Assembly: GCF_002099425.1 (NCBI RefSeq)
Contig: NW_018344165.1
Span: 1,401,501-1,465,500 of the forward strand
DNA from: Phascolarctos cinereus
Lineage: Eukaryota > Chordata > Mammalia > Diprotodontia > Phascolarctidae
DNA: 64,000 nt
Reading direction: 5' to 3'
In this document: positions 11,343 through 21,842 of the stretch, in pieces
Position numbering within the stretch: position 1 is the first letter of the stretch
Layout: each line of letters begins with the position of its first letter
Notes under the pieces: model-generated
The model's input: the letters and a program-made list of their open reading frames with translations, nothing else
What the model was told of the DNA's origin: nothing
Databases searched by the model: none
Translations under genes and position numbers: made by a program

Positions 11343-12470
11343 GTGAATTTCTCTTGTATGGGTAAGTTCATCCTATTCACATCCACAGTTGTGATTACTG
11401 CGTGTTTTCCTCCATCCTATTTTCTTCTATTTATCCTTCTCTCTCTTTTAATCCTGTCCCTCAAAAGTCTGTTTTGCTTCTGTCCATTGCCTCCCTCAGT
11501 TCATCCTCCCTTTTATATCCCTTCCCCCTTTCTCTTATCCCCTTTCCCTGTTAGGTAAGACAGATTTCTATACCAAACTGAGTATATGTATATATTCTTC
11601 CCTCTTTGAACCAGTTCTAATGAAGTTCAATCATTACTCACCACGCCACCCATTTTCTCCTCCACTATAAAAGTTCTTCCTTATGCATTTCTTTTATGTG
11701 AGATAAATTTCCCCCATTCTAACTTTCCCTTCCCTCTTCTTCCAGTGCATTCCTCTTTCTCACTCCATGTTTTTTTAGATCATCCCAACATAATTGACTC
11801 ACATCCATGCCTTCTGTCTACGTAGACTGCCCTAACAGTGAGAAAGTTCTTAGGAATCATGACTATGTAAAAGAGAATGTAAACAGTTTAACTTTATTAA
11901 GTCATGTTTTCTCTTTCATATTTATCTTTTTATGCTTCTCTTGAGTCTTGGGTTTGAATGTCAAATTTTCTATCCAGCTCTTATTTTTTCATCAGGAATG
12001 GTTGAAAGTCCTCTATTTCATTAATATCCATTTTTCCCTCTGAAGGATTATACTCAGTTTTTTTCTGGATGGGTTATTCTTGGTTGTAATCCTATCTCAT
12101 TTGCCTTCCAGAATATCATATTTCAAGTCCTCTGCTTCTTTTAATGTGGAAGCTGCTAAATCTGGTGTGATCCTGACTGAGTCATTTGGGTCCAATTAGC
12201 ATTTTTCCTTTGAGGCCTTGCTTATAGGTGTGTTCACATTGCTGTCTTCTTTTGAGTTTGTGTCTTGGTCTTCCCTGCCACTGTAGTAGCTTTTTACAGT
12301 CAAATTCTTTTTTTGTTCTTTGCTCATTCTTCCACCTTATTTCTTCACTTTGCACTTTATGTTAAAGTTAAAGAAAGAGAAGATGATAGTCATAGAAATT
12401 GCTCACATTCTCTTGACTTTATACAATATCTTGAGTTTTGCTAGTTAGATCATTTTGTATTCATAGTTCA
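11343..12470 (-). mobile_element. L1 fragment, antisense (ORF1 and inter-ORF region)
   Basis: Reverse-complement match to the ORF1 and inter-ORF stretch seen in sense at about 61,600-62,400 (cctccactataaaagttctt, ttcttaggaatcat, ggattatactcagttt). Coding frames are decayed. Confidence 0.75.
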
Positions 12471-12509
12471 TACTTCTTAGTTTTACATATATTATATTTA
12501 TTTTTTTTT

Positions 12510-12942
12510 CATCCAAAGACAAGGTTTATTAGACCATCCATCATGTTGGCTAGAGTTTAAGAATCTGAGCACGTTAATGGAGACAATATGGACCTTATAT
12601 ATAGAAAGACTGTGGGAGGGATCTCGGAGTGGCCAAGTAGTTTGGGGTGACAGGAGGAGGGGTCTAAGGAGGATGGGGATGAGAGTGGCCAGTAAGATGG
12701 GATGAACCAAAGACCAGGGACCTAGACCAGGTGGCCAAGGGAGAATGGAGTCTAGATAGGATTAAGGGTGGGAAGTGGCCAGGGGTAATTGTGAGGTAAC
12801 AGAACAGAATTGGGAGAGTTGGGCTTATGGACAATGAAAGGCCAGTTGATAGGATTATAACCTCAGGTGAATGCTTGAGATTTGGCCAGGTGGGAAAGTC
12901 CAGGGTTTTTCCTTTTAGGAGTTCAGATCCCATCCCCATCAT
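12510..12942 (-). repeat. LTR-like or promoter-bearing retrosequence ending in poly(A)
   Basis: Minus-strand reading has a TATA box (tatatataagg at 12604-12594) and AATAAA (12530-12525), then after tgtctttggatg a run of A (12509-12500 on the plus strand is T). A U3-like body fills 12610-12942. The poly(A) directly after the signal suggests an RNA-derived copy of an LTR transcript rather than a plain solo LTR. Confidence 0.4.
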
Positions 12943-13094
12943 TCTTTTTTTTTCTTTTGGCTAGGCAATGGGGTTAAGTGACTTGCCCAGGGTCACACAG
13001 CTAGTAAGTGTTATGTGTCTGGGACCGGATTTGAACTCAGGTCCTCCTGAATCCAGGTCTGGTGCTCTATTCACTGTGCCACCTAGCTGCCCCA
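12943..13094 (-). mobile_element. Short tRNA-derived SINE
   Basis: T-run, then ggctaggcaatggggttaag through cacctagctgcccc. Confidence 0.93.
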
Positions 13095-13720
13095 ATATTT
13101 GATTCCTTAATGCCCCCCAAATTGTGTTGCCACTGGGACAATGCTCCTCTTTGTATGCTTCATCTAGTGATTCTAGCCCCTGTTTCTCCCATCTTTGCTT
13201 TCTTCAGTGCCATTTCCACTTCTTGCAGCAAATGTTAAATATTAAATATTATTATATTATAATAATATTAATTAAATACAATTAAATATTAAAGTCCAAA
13301 CCTGGTGTCTCCATTGTCTTTAAGGGTGAAAAGAGTTTCTCATAAAAATCTTTACAGGTATCTTCCATTTTTCATCTACAAACATACTTTGGAGATATTG
13401 CAGGTTTGGCTCCAGAGCAATGTGATAAAGGGAATATCACAATAAAGCAAGTCACACAATTTTTTCAGTTTCTTGAAGTTATGTTTACACTGTACTGTAG
13501 TCTATTAAGTATGCAACAGTATCATGTCTGAAAAACCTGCCAAATGGCTATTTCTAGCCTTGAGAGTTACTGGTTGGTTGGTTTCTGGCTTTGGGATTCA
13601 GGGGCCAGACTACTAGATGGAGATTTTCATAACAGCAGGCTTCTAAGACGAGAAGAAGAAGGCAGCTAAGATTATCCTATACTCTAATGACTAAAGAAAA
13701 TCACACCCTAGGTCCGCGAG
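13095..13720. other. Unassigned AT-rich sequence with a TA-rich hairpin
   Basis: Holds an almost pure A/T tract (about 13226-13292) built from ttaaatatt and taatatta units that could fold on itself. I see no gene or clear repeat in the rest. Confidence 0.4.
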
Positions 13721-13729
13721 AGAATTGGA

Positions 13730-13915
13730 TCTTGCCAACTTTCCACAATAATTGCTCTGAATTGTTTGGACAGTGCAGATCTCATGTATCTCTCCCTTAG
13801 AATATGAGATCCCTAAGGGAAGGATGTTTTTAATTTTTGTCCTTCTATCCCTAGATTTGGCACAGTGCTCAACACACATAGGTGCTCAATAAATGTTTCT
13901 TGACAGATATATAAA
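13730..13915 (+). mobile_element. L2 LINE 3' end
   Basis: ccctaagggaaggatg, then ttggcacagtgctcaacaca and ggtgctcaataaatgtttct: the conserved L2 tail. Confidence 0.7.
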
Positions 13916-14259
13916 TGAAGACAACATTAAAAGGTAAAAAAAATAAATCTGTCAAATACAACAGACAATACCGGTTCCAAATGATTAAAGTTAAAACATA
14001 ATTCTTCCTTTTAAGAAATGATCAACTACACTTAACCCCAATTGCCTAAAAAAAAAAAATGATCAACTATAGAAATGGCAGTACCTTTTCACTGGCTGTC
14101 ACCCAAGATTCAGAGTGTCCTTCCTCCTCACCTTTGCCTCCTTCATTCCCTGAAGACTCAGTTCAAAGCTTACCTTCTGCAAGAGGCCTTCCCTATTTCC
14201 TCCTTCAGCTAGTGCCTTCCCTCTAAGATTATGTCCCATTTACCCTGTATGTACCTGTA

Positions 14260-14364
14260 TTCTTCCTTCCTTCCTTCCTTCCATCCTTTCTTTCTTCCTT
14301 CCTTCCTTCTTTCCTTCTTCCCTTCCTTCCTTCTTTCTTTTCTTCCTTCCTTCCTTCCTTTTCC
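14260..14364. repeat. CTTC/TTCC microsatellite
   Basis: About 100 bases of imperfect CTTC units next to the T-rich tail of the adjoining minus-strand SINE, the usual way such a repeat is seeded. Confidence 0.9.
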
Positions 14365-14492
14365 TTTTTGTGGAGGCAGTTGGTGTTAAGTGACTTGCTC
14401 AGGGTCACACAGCTAGTACATATCTGATTTGAACTCAGGTCCTCCTGACTCCAGTGATGGTTGCTCTATCCACTGTGCCACCTACCTGCCCC
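14365..14492 (-). mobile_element. Short tRNA-derived SINE in L2
   Basis: ggcagttggtgttaagtgac through cacctacctgcccc. Confidence 0.9.
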
Positions 14493-14688
14493 ATATGTAT
14501 CTTTAATGTATATAGTTGCTTGTGTATTTGTCTCCCCAGATAGATTGTGAACTCCTTGAGTGCAGGGATTGTGCTTTTGCCTTGTCTTTGCCTTTCTAGC
14601 CGTTAGCACAGTGCCTGGCACATACTAAGCGCTTAGTAATGGTTACTGACCAACATAACAAGTCGCAATCACTCCAAAAGAGTGTTTT

Positions 14689-14832
14689 CATTCTTTTTTG
14701 CTAGGCAACGGGGTTAAGTGACTTGCCCAGGGTCACACAGCTAGTAAGTGTTATGTATCTGAGTTCGAATTTGAACTCAGGTCCTCCTGAATCCAGGGCC
14801 AGTGCTCTATCCACTGCGCCACTTAGCTGCCC
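14689..14832 (-). mobile_element. Short tRNA-derived SINE with target duplication
   Basis: Short SINE flanked by the 15-bp duplication ccaaaagagtgtttt (14674-14688 and 14833-14847). Confidence 0.94.
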
Positions 14833-15376
14833 CCAAAAGAGTGTTTTGCTTACGTTTTTTTTAATGTGAAGATCTTATGGGTAGTTAGTGAAAGCGATTC
14901 ATATTTCAAAATAAAATGTATAAATTCATTTTTTTAAAAAAGCCAAAAAACCTTCCTTACCCCTAGAATGCCCACAAAGTCAAGCTGATGCCACCAAGAC
15001 TGTAGTTCTACAATATGTGCACTAGAGGGCAAACCTGTGACTTGAACAGAACATGCTTCAGGAAAAGAGGGGAGCTTTCCTGAACCTCTAGTCAAATCAA
15101 GACTTAAGTGACTCACTATGAAATATATTTTGTGCAAGAAGACAAAAAGATATGTTATGCTCTTACTAATTGCAGGCCTTCAAAATGCAGTCTAATTTAG
15201 GAATTCTCTGGATAAGCTCCCTCTATCAGCTTGAGATTATTCTATTTCTCAGTAGATACTGTGGCATTTTCTTTCTTTCTTCGACCCCAAAACACTTTTC
15301 CAAGCAAATGTGCTAAGAAAATTATTCCAACACAAAATTAATCTGAGGAATAAATGAAAAAATCTAACAGCAGTGA

Positions 15377-15436
15377 GTCATAACCTGAGTATTACTCACC
15401 TTATTAGTCATAACCTGAATATTACTCACCTTATTA
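15377..15436 (+). repeat. Two-copy 30-bp tandem repeat
   Basis: gtcataacctga[g/a]tattactcaccttatta occurs twice in tandem (15377-15406 and 15407-15436) with one difference. Confidence 0.9.
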
Positions 15437-15519
15437 CTCATTTAGTCTTGGTCAAGGATGGTCTTGCTTTTCTATTTCTAAGCACAGTTCTTAATACATA
15501 ATAAGCAAATAAAATGCTT

Positions 15520-15590
15520 TTTGTCCCTTCCTTCCTTCTTTCTCTCCTTCCTTTTTTTCTTCCTTCTCTCCTTCCTTTCATTCATTCATT
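15520..15590. repeat. TTCC-type microsatellite
   Basis: Imperfect ttcc/cttt units, ending in ttcattcattcatt. Confidence 0.85.
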
Positions 15591-15591
15591 C

Positions 15592-15715
15592 TAACTGTAT
15601 TTGAATCATAGCTCTGTTTCTTCCTAGCTGTGTGACCTTGAGCAAGTCATTTAAAACCTTTTTTTGGAGCTCATTTTCCTCATCTGTAAACATGCATAAT
15701 AATTCTCACCCTGCA
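15592..15715 (+). repeat. MIR SINE
   Basis: CORE segment tagctgtgtgaccttgagca, then cctcatctgtaaacatg, in sense orientation. Confidence 0.75.
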
Positions 15716-16560
15716 CACTTCACAGATGTCCTCTGTGTTACCCCATTCCTAAGAGCACCGTCTAATGAAGGTATGCTGCCTGTCCCCTCCATATACACTT
15801 AAAAGCACATCACCACTTGCTCCTCATTGTAACCACATCTAAATTCTCAGTCCATTTGTTTCCCTCCAAGGGCTTTCCCAGACACGTGCAGAGACTGCTA
15901 GGGGCTCAGAGTTGTGCCAATTAGATGGCTGAATTTGCCAGAGCTGTGTCATCACAGATCCCCAGAGGCTGGTAGCACATCTAGTTCAAAATGTACAACA
16001 GGCAATCTGGTCACAGCAGAGCTTAGAACAGCACTGTCTCAGGGTTTGAAGCACACCTGCTTCAGTCAGTGCCCAGAACCACTTTTTCCTTTCATCGCCC
16101 ACTACAGGGACTCCCAAAGTCTCATTTCCCACACTAGCCACCCCCTTACTCAGTTCACATCACCATTCACTCAGATGTGCCTGAGGACTCATACTCCTAC
16201 CATCACGGTACTTTATCACCATCTGCTTCCACATGGCCACTCAAGTCCAACCTTACCCATCTTTTACACAAACTCAGCTCTCTATTGTGTCATCAACACT
16301 CCAAGGTTGACAACACATGCACTCCATCAATCAGCACTATGGAGAGATCATCTTGACTTTTTTTTATCAATAGGTCAAGGTTAACTTATAATTGCAAGTA
16401 GCTGTTTGAATGTATTGTCTTCTCCACATAGTTGTCTGATTTTTTTTTCCGGAGTTTTCATCCTTAATATAGGGCTCCTTCCTATACAAACCTCAACGTT
16501 TCATAAAACCTGTTGTTCAACAAGAAAAAAATTACTTTGGATTGAGATGGGAGCTGAATT
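15716..16560. other. Apparently unique sequence; a 157-codon open frame not supported as a gene
   Basis: No repeat recognised. The plus strand is open at 15914-16384. The predicted protein is rich in His, Ser, Pro and Thr, has no motif I know, no splice context and no sign of codon constraint, so I do not call it coding. Confidence 0.4.
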
Positions 16561-16574
16561 AATGTAATATATAT

Positions 16575-16830
16575 GTTCATTTTTTTAAATAATATTTTCT
16601 CCAAACTTCATGTAAGAACAATTTTTAACATTGCTTTTTCAAAAAATTTGAGTTCCAAATTCTCTCTCCCTCCCTCTCTTTCCTAAGTCCACTATTCTTT
16701 CCACACCCCACCACATAGCATGATTAATCAGAGTTCTATTCATCTGTAACGGCTTCTGTAGTCAACCCTGATACCTGTTTAGTCATATGAAAATTCATTT
16801 CTGAAAAACTCTTTTAGTTACAACATTTCT
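16575..16830 (-). mobile_element. L1 3' end fragment, antisense
   Basis: catgtaagaacaatttttaaca, then aaatttgagttccaaattct, of the second L1 subfamily. Short and decayed. Confidence 0.7.
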
Positions 16831-17230
16831 AAGTAAGGCAAGGGGTTAATTTACCTCTAAGACTTAAGATCTTTATAGGATGGGGAGGAGGCAGTGAGGT
16901 AGAACTAAATGGAAAAAATATTGGAACCTTAATTTGCTACAGCAGTAGAATTTTAAACTATTTTCAGATTTGTTGGCTTTTTTTGTTTTTTTTTTTTTAT
17001 CCAAGCCTGTGTGTATAATGTCACTTTGGATCTGTGATATTCTGTGGTGCTAATAAATATTGTAGTTAGCATGGCACTGAACACAGCAAACTCTTCCAAT
17101 CATCTCTATGGAAACGAAATTTGTGCTCATAACGAGGAGGAGGCTTTCCTGAATGTAGGCAGGACTGCAAGGCAGGCACAATAATGGTACTTAGATCACT
17201 TCTAGGTGAGCACGTGAGATTTTTCTGTAG
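16831..17230. other. Unassigned sequence
   Basis: AT-rich with a T-run near 16990. No gene, RNA or repeat recognised. Confidence 0.4.
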
Positions 17231-17239
17231 GACTTATTT

Positions 17240-18000
17240 TGATACTACCCACTACTGGCTTACCTGCGAGCTTTCTCCATCTCCTCTCTTTGAAGTATTT
17301 AATCCCTCACTTTACAATGGCTTCTTCCCCTCTGGTCTACTAAGTGTTAAAAATAACTTTCTTTCGAGCCCACCCCCACTTTGGATTTTGTCAGAACCAG
17401 CTTGTTCAGAACTAAAGTCACAGTCATCTTCTCCCCACTCTTGTTGCTGGCAACATCAGCCTCTAGTCCCTCAGGCTTAAAACCTGGGAGGCATCTTGAA
17501 TTTTCCCTCTCCCTCATCAGCCTCCCACCCATAGCAGTCAGTCTTCTCTGTAATATCTCTTACGTTTCTACTTCATTCCTTTATCCCTCCTCACACTACC
17601 ACCACGATAGCTCAGACCCTAAATATTTCTTCCTTGGACCCAGTACTGAACCTGGGATAACAAAGAGCTCCTTTGTTAAATGGAACTCTTGTCACACTTC
17701 TCATCTGGACAATCTGAGACATGCTAACCTTTAGCAGTGCAGCTCAAATGTCGCTGCTTTCTTCAACCCTTCAGTGTGTCACTGTTAATTATCCAGAAAG
17801 GGAATTTAATTAGCTGAATGCACTATCTAAATTACCCACAAGGTAGGTGTCTTTCGCACTGTTGATCACCTCCAATTTATCCAGTTAATATCTTGTTTGT
17901 ACATGTTATCTCCCCTATTAGACTGTGAGCTCCTTGAGAACAATTGTCTTTTGCCTTTCTTTGTATCCCCAGCACTCAACAGTGTCCGATATATAATAGA
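17240..18000 (+). mobile_element. L2 LINE 3' portion, sense
   Basis: Begins in L2 3' sequence (tgcgagctttctccat) and ends with the L2 tail (gactgtgagctccttgagaa, tttgtatccccagcactcaa). Diverged, with unclear middle parts. Confidence 0.6.
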
Positions 18001-18006
18001 AGGTTT

Positions 18007-18236
18007 GTTGCTGTTGCTCAGACTCTTTCTGATCCCATTTGGGGTTTGCTTGGCAAAGACACTGGAGTGGTTTGCCATTTCCTTCTCCAGATCATTTTAT
18101 AGATGAGGAAACTGAGGTAAACAGGTCCAAGTGACTTGGCCAGGGTCACACGGCTAGTATCTTAGGTCAAATTTGAATTCAGCAAGATGAATCTTTCTGA
18201 CTCCGGCACGCTTTCCCCTACGCCACTTAGCTGCCC
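18007..18236 (-). mobile_element. Long CORE-SINE with RTE/BovB-like tail
   Basis: gttgctgttgctcagactct ... ggcaaagacactggagtggt ... gccacttagctgccc. It sits at the very end of the L2. Confidence 0.9.
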
Positions 18237-18239
18237 AAT

Positions 18240-18990
18240 AGAAATTTAATAAATTATTATTGACTTAGTAAATAACTGAAAATAATAAATAATAAAAATA
18301 ACTTAAATTATTATTGAATGACTATCATTCCATTGGTGGTTTGAGTCACAGCCTCTCCTAAGAGTCAGTTGTATTTTATCTTGCCAGCAGAGGGCGCTTA
18401 GTCTACAAATGCCTAGGCAGCAGTAAATAAATGTAAAAGAAATCTACAAACTGACTTCACTAGGCCTCCCCCAATCACGATTTTTGGTGCTCCCAACTCA
18501 TGCATTCTCGTGGCTCGTAGAGGAGGAAGTGCATGTGTTGAAGGAAGGAAAGGTGGGGAGGAAGATATTCTTCATGCCTGCAGCTGACCAGTCCCAGGAA
18601 TGACAGTCGCTCGGGTCTTCATCTGTTCTGGGTGGAACTGGTCCGTGCTACTCACTCAGCTGTGTCTTTCTCACCCCCATTTCTTTGTTCTCACAGCACT
18701 GCAGATTCTGACTCTGCCTCTTATGTTACTGTTTCCCAGAGAAAGTCTAAATTACAAGGACAGAAGAAGGAAGAGAGGGAGTAAAAAGAGGGCACAGATT
18801 GTGTCCTTTATCCCATTGAGTGACTTCAGCCCCTGCTGTGAATGATGGTCATCGGAAATGGTTGTGCCAGTCTCTCTCACTCTGTGAATCATCTTCTTGG
18901 TCCCAGGAAAAACAATTTAAAGAGAGATAAACAGGATAAGCAGGGGTGCAAAGGATTTTATTCAAAATAAGCCGCTTGAATTCGATGGCT
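18240..18990. other. Unassigned, apparently unique sequence around the CTCF-like motif
   Basis: AT-rich at 18240-18330, then mixed. A short open frame at 18600-18845 has no recognised product. Apart from the CTCF-like motif I see nothing to annotate. Confidence 0.4.
18383..18399 (+). promoter_or_regulatory. CTCF-like binding motif
   Basis: gccagcagagggcgctt matches the CTCF core consensus CCASYAGRGGGCGCT at nearly every position and keeps its CpG in a CpG-poor region. It lies in sequence with no recognised repeat. CTCF is the main vertebrate insulator and loop-anchor protein. Binding is inferred. Confidence 0.55.
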
Positions 18991-18999
18991 TCTAATATT

Positions 19000-19280
19000 C
19001 CTTCCAGCCTGAAATCTGTAATTCTACAATCCTTCTCATTCCAGTTCTTCCTGGGACATTCAACTTAATCTTCCTAAAACACAATTGTACGGCACTCTTT
19101 TGCTCAACAACCCTTAATGGCTCCCCATTGCCCACTGAATAAAGTCCAAACTCCTTTACACTTAAGGTCTTCTATGACCTGGAACTAACTTGGCTTTTCT
19201 GCTTTATCTCCAACTACTTTCCCAGTTCATCCTACAGTCTAATGAAAAAGGATTACTCAATAAATGCAATGCCTATAATA
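19000..19280 (+). mobile_element. L2 LINE fragment
   Basis: ttcaacttaatcttcctaaa, ttaatggctccccattgccc and aataaagtccaaactccttt are the L2 3' body in sense orientation. Confidence 0.65.
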
Positions 19281-19286
19281 ATGTCT

Positions 19287-19533
19287 GGATAGCTAGGTGA
19301 TATGGAGGATAGAGCTCTATGCCTGGAGTCAGGGAGACCTGAGTTTATAGACAGCTTCACTTAGTAGCTGTGTGACCTTAGGCTAGTCACTTAATCATGT
19401 TTGCCTCAGTTTCCTCATCTGTAAAATGTGCTAGAGAAGGGAATGGCAAACCACTTTAGTATCTCTGCCAAGGAAACCCCAAATATGATCACAAAGAGTT
19501 GGACACAGTTGAAATGACTGAACAGCAAAAACA
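19287..19533 (+). mobile_element. Long CORE-SINE with RTE/BovB-like tail
   Basis: ggatagctaggtgatatgga ... tagtagctgtgtgacctta ... aaccactttagtatctctgc ... gaaatgactgaacagc. Confidence 0.9.
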
Positions 19534-19602
19534 ATGATGTAAGTAAAATACTGAAAGGCAGCCAAGCTCTAATGAACTGTGAGGATCAATGAAGGTCTAG
19601 GA

Positions 19603-19889
19603 CAGCGCTTCTTAAACTGAGTCTCAACCCCATGTGGGGTCACGAAAAACTTGGCAACAGTAAAAGGTTTCTGAATGCATAACGACCAACAATCAGTTAA
19701 AAATCAAACAGGTAATGAATCTGGGGCATTTCTGGCAGTGCTTACCTTTAGGTTGCAACTTTGCAGCTCTGGGTCTGATCACAAAGCATGCACACTTTGC
19801 ACTGTGCAAGCCCTCAGGCCGTGCAAATGTCAAGAAGGCTGGCAAGAGGTGAAAAGGGCTCTCTAGTGGAAAAACTTTAAGAAGCCCTG
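19603..19889 (+). mobile_element. Non-autonomous hAT DNA transposon (OposCharlie-like miniature)
   Basis: 287-bp element with inverted ends: CAGCGCTTCTTAAACT on the left, and CAGGGCTTCTTAAAGTT as the reverse complement of the right end. It is flanked by diverged 8-bp duplications (gtctagga 19595-19602; gtctacgt 19890-19897, 6 of 8 matching). The length, CAG ends and 8-bp duplication are hAT hallmarks. It has no coding capacity. Orientation is arbitrary. Confidence 0.8.
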
Positions 19890-20087
19890 GTCTACGTGAA
19901 GCCATGATAAAAATATACCTTTCTACTCAGGAGAGAGGGTATGGAAAGTTGTATATACTGTCAGACAAAGGTGCTGTAATTGGTTTTTACTTTTTTCTTT
20001 GTTATGTGAGGGTTACATGGTGGGGAGTGGAATGGGGAATATACTGATAAGTTACTGCAGGCTAAAAAACAAAGGGCAATGATGTTG

Positions 20088-20700
20088 TTATTATTGTTCA
20101 TCCTTCATTTTCAAAGAGGACCAGTGACATCACAGGGCGACGTTTTGACTTGCTTGTGAACTGGATTTAAGGGAAGCAGAGCTGCACAAAGTCGTCAGCC
20201 TCACTCTCTCTCCCAGAATCACTGAAGTCCAGTGGCAAGACAAAAGGTAAGATGACTGACAATGACCCAAGATGCAGTGGGGGGTCTGGAGGTGGACCAG
20301 GATGTGGTGGATGACCTTGGCATCTTCAATGTCTGACCAAGCTCTAGGCACTCCACAGTGGCTGCTTCGGCTGCCTTCAAGGCCTGGAACAAATTGTTCT
20401 CATCCTCCTATTCTGCTGGGGGAAGTCTTCACTTGCTTGGGGTGGATACTTCCTAAGTCACTGAAAGGTTTGAGGACCATCCATCACCCTCAACCTGGTT
20501 TAGCCCATCTGCCAAAACAGTTCTACAGAGTGTAGCTGTTATGCATGCTACAACTTCTTGGAGCTACAGGTGAGAGGTGAGTGCCATGTGGACACCAAAG
20601 GTGGATGAGCAGCCCTGAAAAGGGCTTTTGGCAAGCCCTCACACCAGAGGCACAGTCTTCTCTGAACATCCCATTAACTCCAAAAGGCAATGAAAAAACT
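20088..20700 (-). repeat. Family X interspersed repeat, minus orientation
   Basis: Reverse complement of the family-X terminal segment (20088-20269, with cattttcaaagaggaccagtg and gtgaactggatttaaggg). About 430 further bases (gaccaagctctaggcactcc, agtcttcacttgcttggggt) probably belong to a longer subfamily. The right boundary is uncertain. Confidence 0.5.
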
Positions 20701-20764
20701 TTTCTAAAGGAAGAAGATAAGAAGGCTACTCACTGGACACACTACATACTGTGATCTCAACAAG

Positions 20765-21320
20765 TATTTATTTTTTTCAGCCAGAGACAAAGTTTATTTT
20801 TTTTTATGCTCCAGCCCTTCATTTTATTTTTTTGAATTTTTTATTAATTTATTTTGAATTATCAACAATCACTTCCATAAGCTTTTGAGTTTTAAATTTT
20901 TCTCCCCTTCCCTCCCCCCCTCCTTAGATGGCATGTAATCTGATATAGGCTATACATATACATTCCCATTAAACATATTTCCACATTAGTGATGTTGTAA
21001 GAATTAGAACCAATAGGAGGAAACACCAGAAAGAGGAAACAAAACACAATAGAAGAAAAAAAATAGCAAATAGTATGCTTTGATCTGCATTCAAACTCCA
21101 TAGCTCTTTCTTCTTTGTGGATAGTATTTTCCATCACAAGGCCTTTGGAGATGTCTTAGATCCTTGTATTGCTGTGAAGGGTTAAGTTTATCAATATTAG
21201 TCATCACATAGCATGGCTGTTATTGTGTACAAAGTTCTCTTGCTTCTGGTCCACTTCACTCAGCATCAGACCATACAAGTCTTTCCAGGTTTTTCTGAAG
21301 TCTGTCTGGCCTCATTCTAA
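20765..21320 (-). mobile_element. L1 3' end, antisense
   Basis: 3' UTR (tagatggcatgtaatctgat) and ORF2 end up to tctttccaggtttttctgaa, then truncated. Confidence 0.9.
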
Positions 21321-21842
21321 TGCAGGTGTACAATGTGTAAACAAAAAATCAAAATGGATATCCAGACAAAGGGATAAAAGGAGTGACAACCTTCTCCTAG
21401 ACAAGCATCGGAGAAGCCTTCGTACAGGTGAAAGCAGCTGAACTTGAAGGAAGAGGATTTCAACAGGCAGAGATGTGGGTGGAATGCTCCGGGCATGGAG
21501 GGTGGCTCAGAGGAAGGTGTGTGTAAAAGGGGAGGATATTTTGGCCCTTCCATTTTACATCAGTGTCCTGATAGGAAGGCACTTGATCTTCAAGCCACAC
21601 AGGCTGCTGTCATTAGAAGCAGTTGATGTGGATTGAGGATTTAAATAGACAGTTACTGAGATGAATCCAGTGGCAGTGGGAGGCATGAGACAGATCCTCT
21701 GCTACTCTTGGTGTTATATATTTGTGACTGTAAGGCTGTGCCACATGGGTATTAGCCCCAGGGGCACTTCAATAACACTCTATTTCAGGGCTGGGGAATT
21801 TAAAGAACAGATAAAGGCACATGCAGGCCAAAGGCTGTTGAA
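21321..21842. other. Unassigned sequence
   Basis: Mixed composition with overlapping short open frames on both strands, none with recognisable content. No repeat identified. Confidence 0.35.

Larger units (their letters stand above)
14090..14665 (+). mobile_element. L2 LINE 3' end split by a SINE and a CTTC repeat
   Basis: L2 body on the left (ctgaagactcagttcaaagc, gcaagaggccttccctattt). The L2 tail is on the right (gattgtgaactccttgagtg, gcacagtgcctggcacatac). The insertion between is the CTTC microsatellite and the SINE ending at 14492. Confidence 0.8.

Noticed and set aside
13226-13292. A/T-only tract that could be a replication origin or matrix attachment site
   Set aside because: Composition alone does not support either. 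Noted only as an AT-rich self-complementary tract.
15914-16384. Longest open frame outside obvious repeats on the plus strand (about 157 codons)
   Set aside because: No recognisable motif, low-complexity His/Ser/Pro/Thr-rich composition, no splice or promoter context and no homologue that I know. Best explained as chance.
18600-18845. 81-codon open frame with a hydrophobic stretch
   Set aside because: No known protein features or splice sites. Short frames of this size are common by chance.
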